Shown here: positions 1-6,033 of the stretch, one piece after another
Numbering within the stretch: position 1 is the stretch's first letter
Layout: the number at the start of each line of letters is the position of its first letter
Assembly: GCA_050701635.1 (NCBI GenBank)
Contig: JBOGDF010000152.1
Location: forward strand, 1-12,575
From: WHSM01 sp050701635
GTDB taxonomy: Bacteria > Actinomycetota > Actinomycetes > Mycobacteriales > Micromonosporaceae
Reading direction: 5' to 3'
Length of the DNA: 12,575 bases
Translations under genes and position numbers: made by a program
Notes under the pieces: model-generated
What the model was told of the DNA's origin: nothing
Seen by the model: the letters and a program-made list of their open reading frames with translations, nothing else
Database searches by the model: none

Positions 1-11
1 CTCTCTCTCTC
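1..11. repeat. CT dinucleotide run at the window edge
   Basis: A (CT)5 run plus one C lies directly before the GTG start of the permease. It is short, and the window cuts it off, so its full length is unknown. It removes any purine-rich ribosome binding site from the position where one would be expected. Confidence 0.4.
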
Positions 12-12
12 G

Positions 13-1026
13 GTGACTGTCGTCGATTCTCCGGCCAAGGCCGACCGCCCCGAGGAGACGCCGTCCGGTAAACCGGGCTGGCGGATCGGGTCCGTCGAGA
101 TCCTCGCCGGGCTGCTGATCGCGGTCGTGCTGCTGCGCGGTTACCTGGTTGACCTGCTCGACGCGCCCCGGATCCAGACCTGGACCACGGTGTTCGTGTC
201 GATCGTGGTGCAGGCGATGCCGTTCCTGGTGTTCGGGGTGCTGCTGTCCGCGGTGATCGCGGTCTTCGTACCGCCGTCGTTCTTCACCAGGGTGCTGCCG
301 AAGCGTCCCGTGATGGCGGTGCCGGTGGCCAGCGCCGCCGGGGTGGTGCTGCCCGGGTGCGAGTGCGGCGCGGTGCCGGTGGCCGGCGCCCTGGTACGCC
401 GCGGCGTGGCCCCGGCGGCGGCGTTCGCGTTCCTGCTGGCGGCCCCGGCGATCAACCCGATCGTGCTGGTGGCGACCGCGGTGGCGTTCCCGAACAACCC
501 GGAGATGGTGGTCGGCCGGTTCGTCGCCAGCATCATCGTGGCGATGGTGATGGGCTGGCTGTGGCTGCGGCTGGGCAAGACCGACTGGCTGCGGCTGCCG
601 AAGCGGCCGGACCTGGACGGGCTGTCGAAGTGGCGGGCGTTCTGGGCGTCCTGCCGGCACGACCTGATGCACGCCGGCGGCTTCCTGGTGGTCGGTGGCC
701 TGGCGGCGGCGACGATCAACGTACTGGTGCCGTCGGCCTGGCTGCAGGTGGTGGCGGACAACCCCTGGCTGTCGATCATCGCGCTGTCGCTGCTGGCGGT
801 GCTGCTGTCGATCTGCTCGGAGGCGGACGCCTTCGTCGCGGCGTCGCTCTCGGAGTTCTCGCTGACCTCGCGGCTGGCGTTCCTGGTGGTCGGCCCCATG
901 GTGGACCTCAAGTTGATCTCGATGCAGACAGGTGTCTTCGGGCGGCGGTTCGCGATGCGGTTCGCCCCGGCGACGTTGGTGCTGGCCATGACGGTCAGCG
1001 TGCTGGTGGGGTTGGTGCTGCTGTGA
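13..1026 (+). CDS. UPF0718/ArsP-type permease
   Basis: Predicted integral membrane permease of 337 residues with about eight to nine hydrophobic helices (first near residues 28-48, last near 318-337). Family hallmarks are visible: PGCECG at 114-119 with its paired cysteines, a second conserved stretch CSEADAF at 268-274, and GPMVDLKL at 294-301. These fit the UPF0718 (DUF318) family, which includes the arsenical exporter ArsP and Bacillus YcgR. The transported substrate is unknown; position beside a zinc locus and a His-rich partner suggests a metal, by inference. The stop overlaps the next gene (GTGA), so the two are translated together. The GTG at 13 follows an all-pyrimidine CT run with no Shine-Dalgarno sequence, and the frame is open to the window edge, so the true start may lie upstream. 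Confidence 0.88.
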   Translation: MTVVDSPAKADRPEETPSGKPGWRIGSVEILAGLLIAVVLLRGYLVDLLDAPRIQTWTTVFVSIVVQAMPFLVFGVLLSAVIAVFVPPSFFTRVLPKRPVMAVPVASAAGVVLPGCECGAVPVAGALVRRGVAPAAAFAFLLAAPAINPIVLVATAVAFPNNPEMVVGRFVASIIVAMVMGWLWLRLGKTDWLRLPKRPDLDGLSKWRAFWASCRHDLMHAGGFLVVGGLAAATINVLVPSAWLQVVADNPWLSIIALSLLAVLLSICSEADAFVAASLSEFSLTSRLAFLVVGPMVDLKLISMQTGVFGRRFAMRFAPATLVLAMTVSVLVGLVLL

Positions 1027-1763
1027 ACCGGGCCGCGCAAGGTGTGGTGTTGCTCCTGGTCGGCGGGGCGGTGCTGCGCGCCAGCCTGACCGACCTCTAT
1101 CTGCGGTACGTCAAGGAAGGGCTGCGGCCGTTCCTGATCATCGCCGGGATCGCCCTGGTGGCGGTCGTGATCGCCACCCTGATCCCGGAGTTCATCAAGC
1201 GCGACGACACGCCCGAGCCGGCGCCCGGCTGCGCCGACGACCCCGCCGACGAGCACGGGCACGCGCACAAGGAGCCCGGTGTCTCCTGGCTGATGATCCT
1301 GCCGGTGCTGGCGCTGCTGCTGGTCGCACCACCGGCGCTCGGCGCCGACGCCGCGGACCGTACCGGGACCGCGCTCGGGTCGGCGGCGGAGTCGGACTTT
1401 CCGCCGCTGCCGAAGGGCGACCCGGCGAAGATCGCCGTACTGGACTACGCGGCGCGGGCGGTGTTCGAGAACGGCGTCTCGCTGAAAGATCGGCAGGTCG
1501 AGCTGACCGGCTTCATCATCGTCGACAAGAGCGGCCAGCGGTATCTGGCGCGGATGATCCTCAGCTGCTGCGCCGCCGACGCCCGCCCGATCAAGGTGGC
1601 GCTCGACGGCGACCTGCCCGAGCTGTCGAAGGAGACCTGGGTACGCGTCGTCGGCACGTACAACAAGCGGGTGCTCAAGGACAGCGTGAACGGTGAGCGG
1701 ATCCCGTTCATCAACGTGGACAAGATCGAGAAGATCCCCGCCCCGAAGAACCAGTACGAGTAG
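1023..1763 (+). CDS. TIGR03943 family permease-associated membrane protein
   Basis: Partner protein of the UPF0718 permease, 246 residues from the GTG that overlaps the permease stop by 4 bases. Hydrophobic segments lie near residues 8-19, 36-54 and 88-105. Between the last two is a short acidic and His-rich loop (C70, then H78, H80 and H82). The C-terminal domain, about 130-246, is probably extracytoplasmic and contains SCCAAD at 181-186. Pairing, size and the SCC motif fit the TIGR03943 (YcgQ-like) family. The open frame continues upstream to 357, but that extension is out-of-frame permease sequence, rich in Gly, Arg and Ala, and is not part of the protein. The His-rich loop could bind zinc or another soft metal, by inference; the molecular role is unknown. 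Confidence 0.86.
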   Translation: MNRAAQGVVLLLVGGAVLRASLTDLYLRYVKEGLRPFLIIAGIALVAVVIATLIPEFIKRDDTPEPAPGCADDPADEHGHAHKEPGVSWLMILPVLALLLVAPPALGADAADRTGTALGSAAESDFPPLPKGDPAKIAVLDYAARAVFENGVSLKDRQVELTGFIIVDKSGQRYLARMILSCCAADARPIKVALDGDLPELSKETWVRVVGTYNKRVLKDSVNGERIPFINVDKIEKIPAPKNQYE

Positions 1764-1792
1764 CGCCCTGACTGTCGGGCCGGCGCGGGCGG
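1764..1792. other. Short convergent intergenic gap
   Basis: Twenty-nine bases separate the stop of the TIGR03943 gene from the stop of zur on the other strand. GCCC/GGGC segments could form a weak hairpin serving both directions, but the pairing is poor and there is no T-run, so I do not call a terminator. Confidence 0.3.
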
Positions 1793-2185
1793 TCAGCGGG
1801 TGCAGCTGGGGCAGCAGCCGAAGATCTCGAGGGTGTGGCTGACCTCGGCGTAGCCGTGCTCAGCGGCCACCCGGTCCGCCCAGCGCTCGACGGCGGGGCC
1901 GTCCACCTCGACGGTACGGCCGCAGTGCCGGCACACCAGGTGGTGGTGATGGCCCTGGCTGCACCGGCGGTAGAGGTTCTCGCCGCCGGCGGGTCGCATC
2001 ACGTCGATCTCACCGGCGTCGGCGAGCGCCTGCAGGGTGCGGTAGACGGTGGTCAGGCCGACCCGTTCGTCACGCTGGCGGAGCAGCGCGTGCAGCTCCT
2101 GGGCGCTGCGAAACTCTTCCAGCTCGGTGAGCAGCGCCATCAGCGCGGAGCGCTGGCGGGTGCTGCGGGTCAGGGCGGGGGCCAT
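1793..2185 (-). CDS. zur: Zinc uptake regulator Zur (FurB), Fur family
   Basis: Fur-family repressor of 130 residues that, with zinc bound, blocks zinc-uptake genes. A winged-helix DNA-binding domain occupies about 1-75 (TTVYRTL at 45-51), followed by a metal-binding dimerization domain. All ligands known for M. tuberculosis FurB/Zur are present one residue earlier: regulatory site D61, C75, H80, H82; structural site C85, C88, C125, C128; third site H79, H81, E100, H117. The SQGHHHHLVC stretch is characteristic of Zur rather than Fur or PerR. The ATG lies 2 bases after the upstream arsR/smtB stop, with a GAGGTG ribosome site (2194-2199) inside that gene, so the two are co-transcribed. The probable target is the znuACB operon, whose upstream region holds a Zur-box-like palindrome. 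Confidence 0.95.
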   Translation of the reverse strand: MAPALTRSTRQRSALMALLTELEEFRSAQELHALLRQRDERVGLTTVYRTLQALADAGEIDVMRPAGGENLYRRCSQGHHHHLVCRHCGRTVEVDGPAVERWADRVAAEHGYAEVSHTLEIFGCCPSCTR

Positions 2186-2187
2186 CG

Positions 2188-2535
2188 TCAGTGCACCTCG
2201 TGTCGCGGTGGGACCGGCTCCCCGACCGGGTCGGCGGGCACCGCTTCCCGGGAGTGGCTGACCGCGTCGGCGACGATGTGCGCGATGTGCTCGTCGGTCA
2301 GCGAGTACGCGATCTCGCGACCCCGGCGCTGGCCACGCACCACGCCGGCGCCGCGCAGTACGCGCAGGTGCTGGGAGACCAGCGGCTGCGGCGCCCGCAA
2401 CGCGTCGACCAGCTCGTGTACGCAGCGCGGCCCCTCGCCGAGCTCCGTGACGATGGCGATCCGCATCGGCGCGGCGAGCGCGCGCAGCAGCTCACCAGCA
2501 CCCTCGTACGCCTCGTACCAAGCCACCGCGGTCAT
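2188..2535 (-). CDS. smtB: ArsR/SmtB-family zinc-responsive repressor
   Basis: Winged-helix metalloregulator of 115 residues. The recognition region is around 48-60 (QPLVSQHLRVLRGAG) and the wing around 63-79. Near the C-terminus, D81-x-H83 and H94-xx-E97 reproduce the spacing of the alpha-5 zinc site of SmtB, CzrA and NmtR (D-x-H, ten residues, H-x2-E). This predicts an intersubunit zinc sensor that leaves DNA when zinc binds. The alpha-3 CxC site of arsenic and cadmium sensors is absent (single Cys at 38). It is followed after 2 bases by zur, the arrangement of M. tuberculosis smtB-zur. The ATG at 2535 has no Shine-Dalgarno sequence but lies 6 bases after a TACGGT -10 box, so the mRNA is probably leaderless. 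The open frame extends far upstream, but that part is out-of-frame znuB. Confidence 0.92.
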   Translation of the reverse strand: MTAVAWYEAYEGAGELLRALAAPMRIAIVTELGEGPRCVHELVDALRAPQPLVSQHLRVLRGAGVVRGQRRGREIAYSLTDEHIAHIVADAVSHSREAVPADPVGEPVPPRHEVH

Positions 2536-2541
2536 GGTGAA

Positions 2542-2547
2542 ACCGTA
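2542..2547 (-). promoter_or_regulatory. Leaderless -10 box of the smtB-zur unit
   Basis: TACGGT matches the TANNNT -10 pattern of actinobacterial housekeeping promoters. A 6-base gap (2536-2541) leads to the ATG, so the predicted transcription start is the A of the start codon. No convincing -35 hexamer is visible. The box supports a separate promoter for smtB-zur, independent of the upstream znuACB. Confidence 0.5.
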
Positions 2548-2568
2548 GCGTGATCTCGCTCCGGTCCG

Positions 2569-2588
2569 CTGTCGTGGTGGCGCGACAG
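2569..2588. repeat. Inverted repeat between znuB and smtB
   Basis: Perfect 6-base arms CTGTCG and CGACAG flank an 8-base loop. The element lies 6 bases after the znuB stop and about 22 bases upstream of the smtB -10 box. It could end znu transcription or be a regulator-binding palindrome for smtB-zur. There is no T-run. The sequence alone does not decide between these. Confidence 0.4.
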
Positions 2589-2594
2589 GCCAGA

Positions 2595-3488
2595 TCACGT
2601 CCGGCCCGACGGTGCGGTGGGCCCGAGGATCACGTCGGGCGGCTCGGGCGCGTCCACGGGAACGCCGGCGCGGCGCCGGGCCAGCCAGCGTACGGCGGCC
2701 GCGGCGACCGCCACCGCCACGAATACCGCCAGCGCGAGCACCACGATCGCGGCGCCCGGCGCGACGTCCAGCTCGAACGAGACGAACACGCCGGAGCCCG
2801 AGACGGTCACGCCGATCGCCATCGCGGCCCACATCGTGGTGGCGAACCCGCGGGTGACCTGCTGCGCGGTCGCCACCGGGATCACCATCAGCGCGCTCAC
2901 CAGCAGCAGGCCGACCGCCCGCATCGCGACCGTCACGGTGACCGCCGCGACGACGGCGAGCGCCAGGTTGAGGGCGCGTACCGGGAGGCCGGCGACTTTG
3001 GCGTACTCCTCGTCGTGGCAGACCGCGAACATCCACGGGCGGGCGCCGACGGTCACCACCAGCACCACCAGGCCGAGCACCGCGATCACCGCGAGGTCCT
3101 GCTGCGAGGTGGTCAGCAGCGATCCGAACAGGTACGACAGCAGGTTGGCGTTGCTCTTGTCGCCGGCCAGCCCCACCAGCAGTACGCCGCCCGCGATCCC
3201 GCCGTAGAACAGCAGTGCGAGCGCGATGTCCCCCGACAGCCGGCCGTACGCCCGGAGCAGCTCGATGGTGATCGCGCCGGCGGCCGCCACCACCACGGCG
3301 GTGAGCACGGGAGAGGTGCCGGTGAGGAAACCGACCGCGACACCGGTCAGCGCGATGTGGCCGATGCCGTCGCCGATCAGCGACATCCGGCGCTGCACCA
3401 GGTAGATCCCGACGGCGGGCGCGATCAGCCCGATGATCAGGGCGCCGTACAGGGCGTTGCGCAGGAAGTCGTACGCCGTGAGGCTCAT
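2595..3488 (-). CDS. znuB: Zinc ABC transporter membrane subunit ZnuB
   Basis: Membrane permease of the high-affinity zinc importer, 297 residues, ABC-3 family. About eight to nine helices are visible from residue 10 to 266. Family-typical stretches are RMSLIGDGIGHIALTGVAVG (34-53), EYAKVAGLPVRALNL (161-175, the loop that contacts the ATPase) and VGLLLVSALMVIPVATA (192-208). A short Pro-rich cytoplasmic tail ends the protein. The ATG at 3488 overlaps the znuC stop by 4 bases (ATGA), and a GGAG lies 9 bases upstream, so translation is coupled. This is the third gene of znuA-znuC-znuB. The family also includes manganese permeases; the zinc call rests on the flanking Zur and SmtB and the His-rich ZnuA. 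Confidence 0.95.
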   Translation of the reverse strand: MSLTAYDFLRNALYGALIIGLIAPAVGIYLVQRRMSLIGDGIGHIALTGVAVGFLTGTSPVLTAVVVAAAGAITIELLRAYGRLSGDIALALLFYGGIAGGVLLVGLAGDKSNANLLSYLFGSLLTTSQQDLAVIAVLGLVVLVVTVGARPWMFAVCHDEEYAKVAGLPVRALNLALAVVAAVTVTVAMRAVGLLLVSALMVIPVATAQQVTRGFATTMWAAMAIGVTVSGSGVFVSFELDVAPGAAIVVLALAVFVAVAVAAAAVRWLARRRAGVPVDAPEPPDVILGPTAPSGRT

Positions 3489-4273
3489 GGCTCGCCGCTC
3501 CAGGCGGCCTCGCCGCGCGGCGTCCAGCGCGGGCCGCCGGAGACCGGCGCGTGCGGGTGTACGTGGTCGTGCCCGGGCGTGGCGTGGTGGCCGGCCGGCT
3601 CCGGCACCGCACCGTCGTGCACCACCTCGCCGTGGTGCAGCACCACCGCCCGGCCGACCAGCGGCTCCAACGGGCCCAGCTCGTGCGCCACCAGCACGAT
3701 CGTGCCGCCGCCGTCGGCGAACCGGCGCAGCGCCGCGGCGAAGCTGACCTGGCTGGTGACGTCCACCCCGGCGGTGGGTTCGTCCAGCACCAGCAGCTCC
3801 GGCTCGCCGGCCAGCGCGCGGGCGATCAACGTACGCTGCTGCTGCCCTCCGGACAGGCTCGACACCGGCTCGGACGCCCGGTCGGCGAGCCCGACCGCGC
3901 CGATCGCGTCGGCGACCGCCTGGGCGTCGGCCGGGTGCGACGGCCGGAACAGCCCGCGCCGCGCCAGCCGGCCCGAGGCCACCACTTCCCGTACGGTCGC
4001 CGGTACGCCGCCGCCGGCACCGAGCCGCTGCGGCACATACCCGATCTGCTTCCACTTGCGGAACCGGCGCAGCGGCGTACCGAACAGCGACGCGTTGCCG
4101 GCCGACAGCGGCACCAGGCCGAGCGCGGCCCGTACCAGCGTGGACTTGCCGGAGCCGTTGGCGCCGAGGATCGCGACCGTCTCGCCGCGCGGCACCCGCA
4201 GCGTGACGCCGCGCAGCACGGGACGGCCAGCTCCGTAGCTGACCACCCCGTCCGCGACGTCAACTACGTTCAT
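3485..4273 (-). CDS. znuC: Zinc ABC transporter ATPase ZnuC with His-rich tail
   Basis: ATP-hydrolysing subunit of the zinc importer, 262 residues. Motifs are complete: Walker A GANGSGKST (37-45), Q-loop Q82, signature LSGGQQQR (140-147), Walker B LLVLDE (160-165) with D-loop GVD (169-171), and switch histidine H197. The last 35 residues extend beyond the usual ATPase fold and carry six histidines between H229 and H241, suggesting a zinc-binding tail (inference). The chosen ATG at 4273 overlaps the znuA stop (ATGA); an in-frame ATG two codons upstream is an alternative. The Shine-Dalgarno signal is weak, so translation probably depends on coupling to znuA. Confidence 0.95.
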   Translation of the reverse strand: MNVVDVADGVVSYGAGRPVLRGVTLRVPRGETVAILGANGSGKSTLVRAALGLVPLSAGNASLFGTPLRRFRKWKQIGYVPQRLGAGGGVPATVREVVASGRLARRGLFRPSHPADAQAVADAIGAVGLADRASEPVSSLSGGQQQRTLIARALAGEPELLVLDEPTAGVDVTSQVSFAAALRRFADGGGTIVLVAHELGPLEPLVGRAVVLHHGEVVHDGAVPEPAGHHATPGHDHVHPHAPVSGGPRWTPRGEAAWSGEP

Positions 4274-5217
4274 CGGCATCCGAGTGCCGTACGCAGCTCC
4301 GTGAGGTTTCGGCGCATCACCGTAAGGTAGTCGTCCTTGCTCTCCGGGTTGAGCCCTTCGATCGGGTCGAGCACCTTCGCCTCGGCCCCGACCTCGTCCG
4401 CCAGGGTCTTGGCGATCTTGGGACTGACCAGGGTCTCGAAGAAGATCACCGTGGCGCCGTGCTCCTTGGCGAGGTCGGCCACCTCGGCCAGCCGCTTGCC
4501 GGTCGGCTCCTGGTCGGGGGAGAGGCCGGCGATCGCGACCTGCTCCAGCTGGTACCGGGCGGCGAGGTAGCCGAACGCGGCATGGCTGACGAAGATCTCG
4601 TGCCGCTGGCAGGTGGCCAGGCCGGTGGTGTACTCCTTGCCGAGCGTCTCCAGGTCGGCGCCGAACTCGGCGGCGTGCTTGACGTACTCGGCCTTGTGGT
4701 CCGGGTCGAGCTCGCCGAGCCGTCCCGCCACCGCCTCCGCGACGGCGGCGTACCGGACCGGGTCGAGCCACAGGTGCGGGTCCTTGCCGCCGTCCTCGTG
4801 TCCGTGCTCGTCCCTCGGCTCCTTGGCGTGATTGTCCTCGGGCTCGGCGTCCAGCAGCGGTGCGACGCCGGGCGCCGCCGCCACGTCCAGGGCGCGCCGC
4901 TTGTCGTCCACGTGCTGCTCGGCGTGCTCGTCGACCGCGGGCTGGAAGCCCTTGAGGTAGACCACCAGGTCGGCGTCGGCGGTCTGGGCGGCCTGCTCGG
5001 CGGAGAGTTCGAGGTCGTGCGGCTCCACCCCCGGCTGGGTCAGGTTGGTCACCGTGGCCCGGTCACCGGCGATCCGCTCGGCGACGTACTGCGCGGGGTA
5101 GAAGGCGGTGACGATGCTGAGCTTGCCGTCGTCATCGCCCGCGGCACCGCCGCAGCCGGCGGTGGCGAAGCCCGCGACGAGCAGAGAGGCCAGGGCGAGG
5201 GGGGTCCGGATACGCAT
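4270..5217 (-). CDS. znuA: Zinc-binding lipoprotein ZnuA
   Basis: Extracytoplasmic zinc-capturing subunit, 315 residues, cluster A-I solute-binding protein. It begins with a lipoprotein signal (MRIR, hydrophobic core, cleavage before C22). Probable zinc ligands are H67 (GVEPHDLEL), H148 (DPHLWLDP), H212 (VSHAAFGYL) and D284 (VLDPIEGL). An acidic, His-rich loop (about 122-147, with H130, H138 and H140) is typical of zinc rather than manganese binders. The start is ambiguous. ATG 5217 gives an ideal signal peptide and has AAGGA 11 bases upstream; ATG 5229 adds four residues but has AAGG directly abutting it and lies only 2 bases from the extended operator palindrome. First gene of znuACB, probably repressed by Zur. 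Confidence 0.94.
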   Translation of the reverse strand: MRIRTPLALASLLVAGFATAGCGGAAGDDDGKLSIVTAFYPAQYVAERIAGDRATVTNLTQPGVEPHDLELSAEQAAQTADADLVVYLKGFQPAVDEHAEQHVDDKRRALDVAAAPGVAPLLDAEPEDNHAKEPRDEHGHEDGGKDPHLWLDPVRYAAVAEAVAGRLGELDPDHKAEYVKHAAEFGADLETLGKEYTTGLATCQRHEIFVSHAAFGYLAARYQLEQVAIAGLSPDQEPTGKRLAEVADLAKEHGATVIFFETLVSPKIAKTLADEVGAEAKVLDPIEGLNPESKDDYLTVMRRNLTELRTALGCR

Positions 5218-5238
5218 GGACCCAAGCATCCTTGCTAT

Positions 5239-5253
5239 CGATAATCATTGTCA
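5239..5253 (-). promoter_or_regulatory. Zur box upstream of znuA
   Basis: On the minus strand TGACAATGATTATCG is a 7-1-7 imperfect palindrome (5 of 7 pairs). It matches 12 of 15 bases of the actinobacterial Zur pattern TGAAAATGATTTTCA as I recall it. Flanking bases extend it to 5232-5254, with TTG/CAA at the ends. It is AT-rich in a GC-rich setting and ends about 20 bases upstream of the preferred znuA start. It overlaps a TTGACA -35-like hexamer (5249-5254), so Zur binding would occlude the promoter. A possible -10 (AAGGAT, 5228-5233) is weak. Confidence 0.75.
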
Positions 5254-5308
5254 AAAACGCATGTATGCACAGGTCAGGGCACGGTTGCGGCGCCGGCGCA
5301 GGCTCCGC

Positions 5309-5590
5309 TCACAGCACCTTGCCGACTCCGATCACGATGAGTACGCCGAGCACCAGCAGCCGTACCAGCCGGGGGCCCGGGGGCGTGCGATCCCAGGTCG
5401 CGACCAGCAGCACCGCCAGCGCGGCGGCGAGCACCCCCACCAGCGCCGCGCCCAGCACGCCCGGCGCGAAGAACGCCGCCAACCCGATCGCGAGCGCGCC
5501 CAGGAAGACGCCGAGTCGGGGCAGCCGCTCCAGCCGCGCGAGCGCGGCGGCGAGGGCTCGGGGCGGGGTGCGGTCGGGTCTGTCGCTCAC
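5309..5590 (-). CDS. Small three-helix membrane protein, unknown function
   Basis: A 93-residue hydrophobic protein. A charged N-terminus rich in Arg and Pro (1-26) is followed by helices near 27-42, 46-65 and 74-92, and the protein ends with Lys-Val-Leu. The size and layout resemble small actinobacterial membrane proteins such as DUF6703, an attribution from memory and not verified. The GTG at 5590 has a GGAG 6 bases upstream. It lies downstream of, but is read toward, the znuA promoter region, and its start is only 26 bases from the divergent monooxygenase-fold gene. Nothing in the sequence shows a role in zinc transport. Confidence 0.75.
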   Translation of the reverse strand: MSDRPDRTPPRALAAALARLERLPRLGVFLGALAIGLAAFFAPGVLGAALVGVLAAALAVLLVATWDRTPPGPRLVRLLVLGVLIVIGVGKVL

Positions 5591-5607
5591 GGTGGCTCCG
5601 GGTTGGG

Positions 5608-5613
5608 TAGCGT
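5608..5613 (+). promoter_or_regulatory. Probable -10 box for the ABM gene
   Basis: TAGCGT fits TANNNT and stands 6 bases before the GTG at 5620, the usual spacing of actinobacterial leaderless promoters. If correct, translation begins at 5620 rather than 5617. No clear -35 element is visible, and the region is shared with the divergent membrane-protein gene. Confidence 0.4.
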
Positions 5614-5616
5614 GCG

Positions 5617-5946
5617 GTGGTGCTTGTCGTCAACAGGTTCCTGGTCGAGTCAGAAGCTGAGTTCACCGTACGTGCGGACGCCGCGCTGCGGGCACTCGCC
5701 TCGCGGGACGGCTTCCTGCGTGCCCGGCTGGGGCGGGCCGCCGACGATCCGGGGCGCTGGTGCCTGGTCACCGAATGGCAATCGGTCGGCGCGTACCGGC
5801 GGGCGCTCTCGGCGTACGACGTGAAGCTGTACGCCACCCCGCTGCTCGCCGAGTCCGAGGACGAGCCGAGCGCGTACGAGGTGCTCACCTCCTGGGAAGG
5901 CGACCAGCTCACCCAGGCCCGCAGCGACCGCGCCCCGACAGATTGA
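5617..5946 (+). CDS. Antibiotic biosynthesis monooxygenase-fold protein
   Basis: A 109-residue protein with the layout of a dimeric alpha/beta barrel (ABM superfamily): a first strand VLVVNRFLV, a helix at about 11-29, GFLRARLGRA, RWCLVTEWQS with W54, then a helix and strand to 96. Members include small cofactor-free monooxygenases and many uncharacterised proteins. No haem-binding His or Asn arrangement of IsdG type is evident, so a catalytic activity should not be assumed. The start may be GTG 5617 or the adjacent GTG 5620; the latter fits a leaderless start after TAGCGT. The C-terminal ten residues are polar and probably disordered. Not obviously tied to a secondary-metabolite cluster here. 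Confidence 0.8.
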   Translation: MVLVVNRFLVESEAEFTVRADAALRALASRDGFLRARLGRAADDPGRWCLVTEWQSVGAYRRALSAYDVKLYATPLLAESEDEPSAYEVLTSWEGDQLTQARSDRAPTD

Positions 5947-5991
5947 GCGGAAGGCCGCCTGGTTGGTGCCTGCCCAGGGCGCGTCTGGGGC

Positions 5992-5997
5992 TACGAT
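5992..5997 (+). promoter_or_regulatory. Candidate -10 box of the proline-rich membrane gene
   Basis: TACGAT (TANNNT) lies 36 bases upstream of the ATG at 6034, giving a predicted leader of about 30 bases. No good -35 is seen at 16-18 base spacing, so this is tentative. Confidence 0.35.
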
Positions 5998-6033
5998 CGA
6001 GCGGATCCGTGACCGTCCAACCGAGACTGAGGC

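Noticed and set aside
1..12. CT run as a phase-variable tract controlling the permease
   Set aside because: Only five units are visible, the window edge cuts it, and short runs of this size rarely slip.
357..1022. Upstream extension of the TIGR03943 frame to a 468-residue protein
   Set aside because: The extra 222 residues are out-of-frame permease sequence with Gly/Arg-rich low complexity; the GTG at 1023 with a 4-base overlap is the natural start.
141..1268. Long antisense open frame opposite the permease
   Set aside because: Composition is a GC-bias shadow of the permease, with no domain, no ribosome site and no context.
2550..4238. Very long plus-strand open frame across znuB and znuC
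   Set aside because: His/Arg/Gly-rich shadow of two well-supported minus-strand genes.
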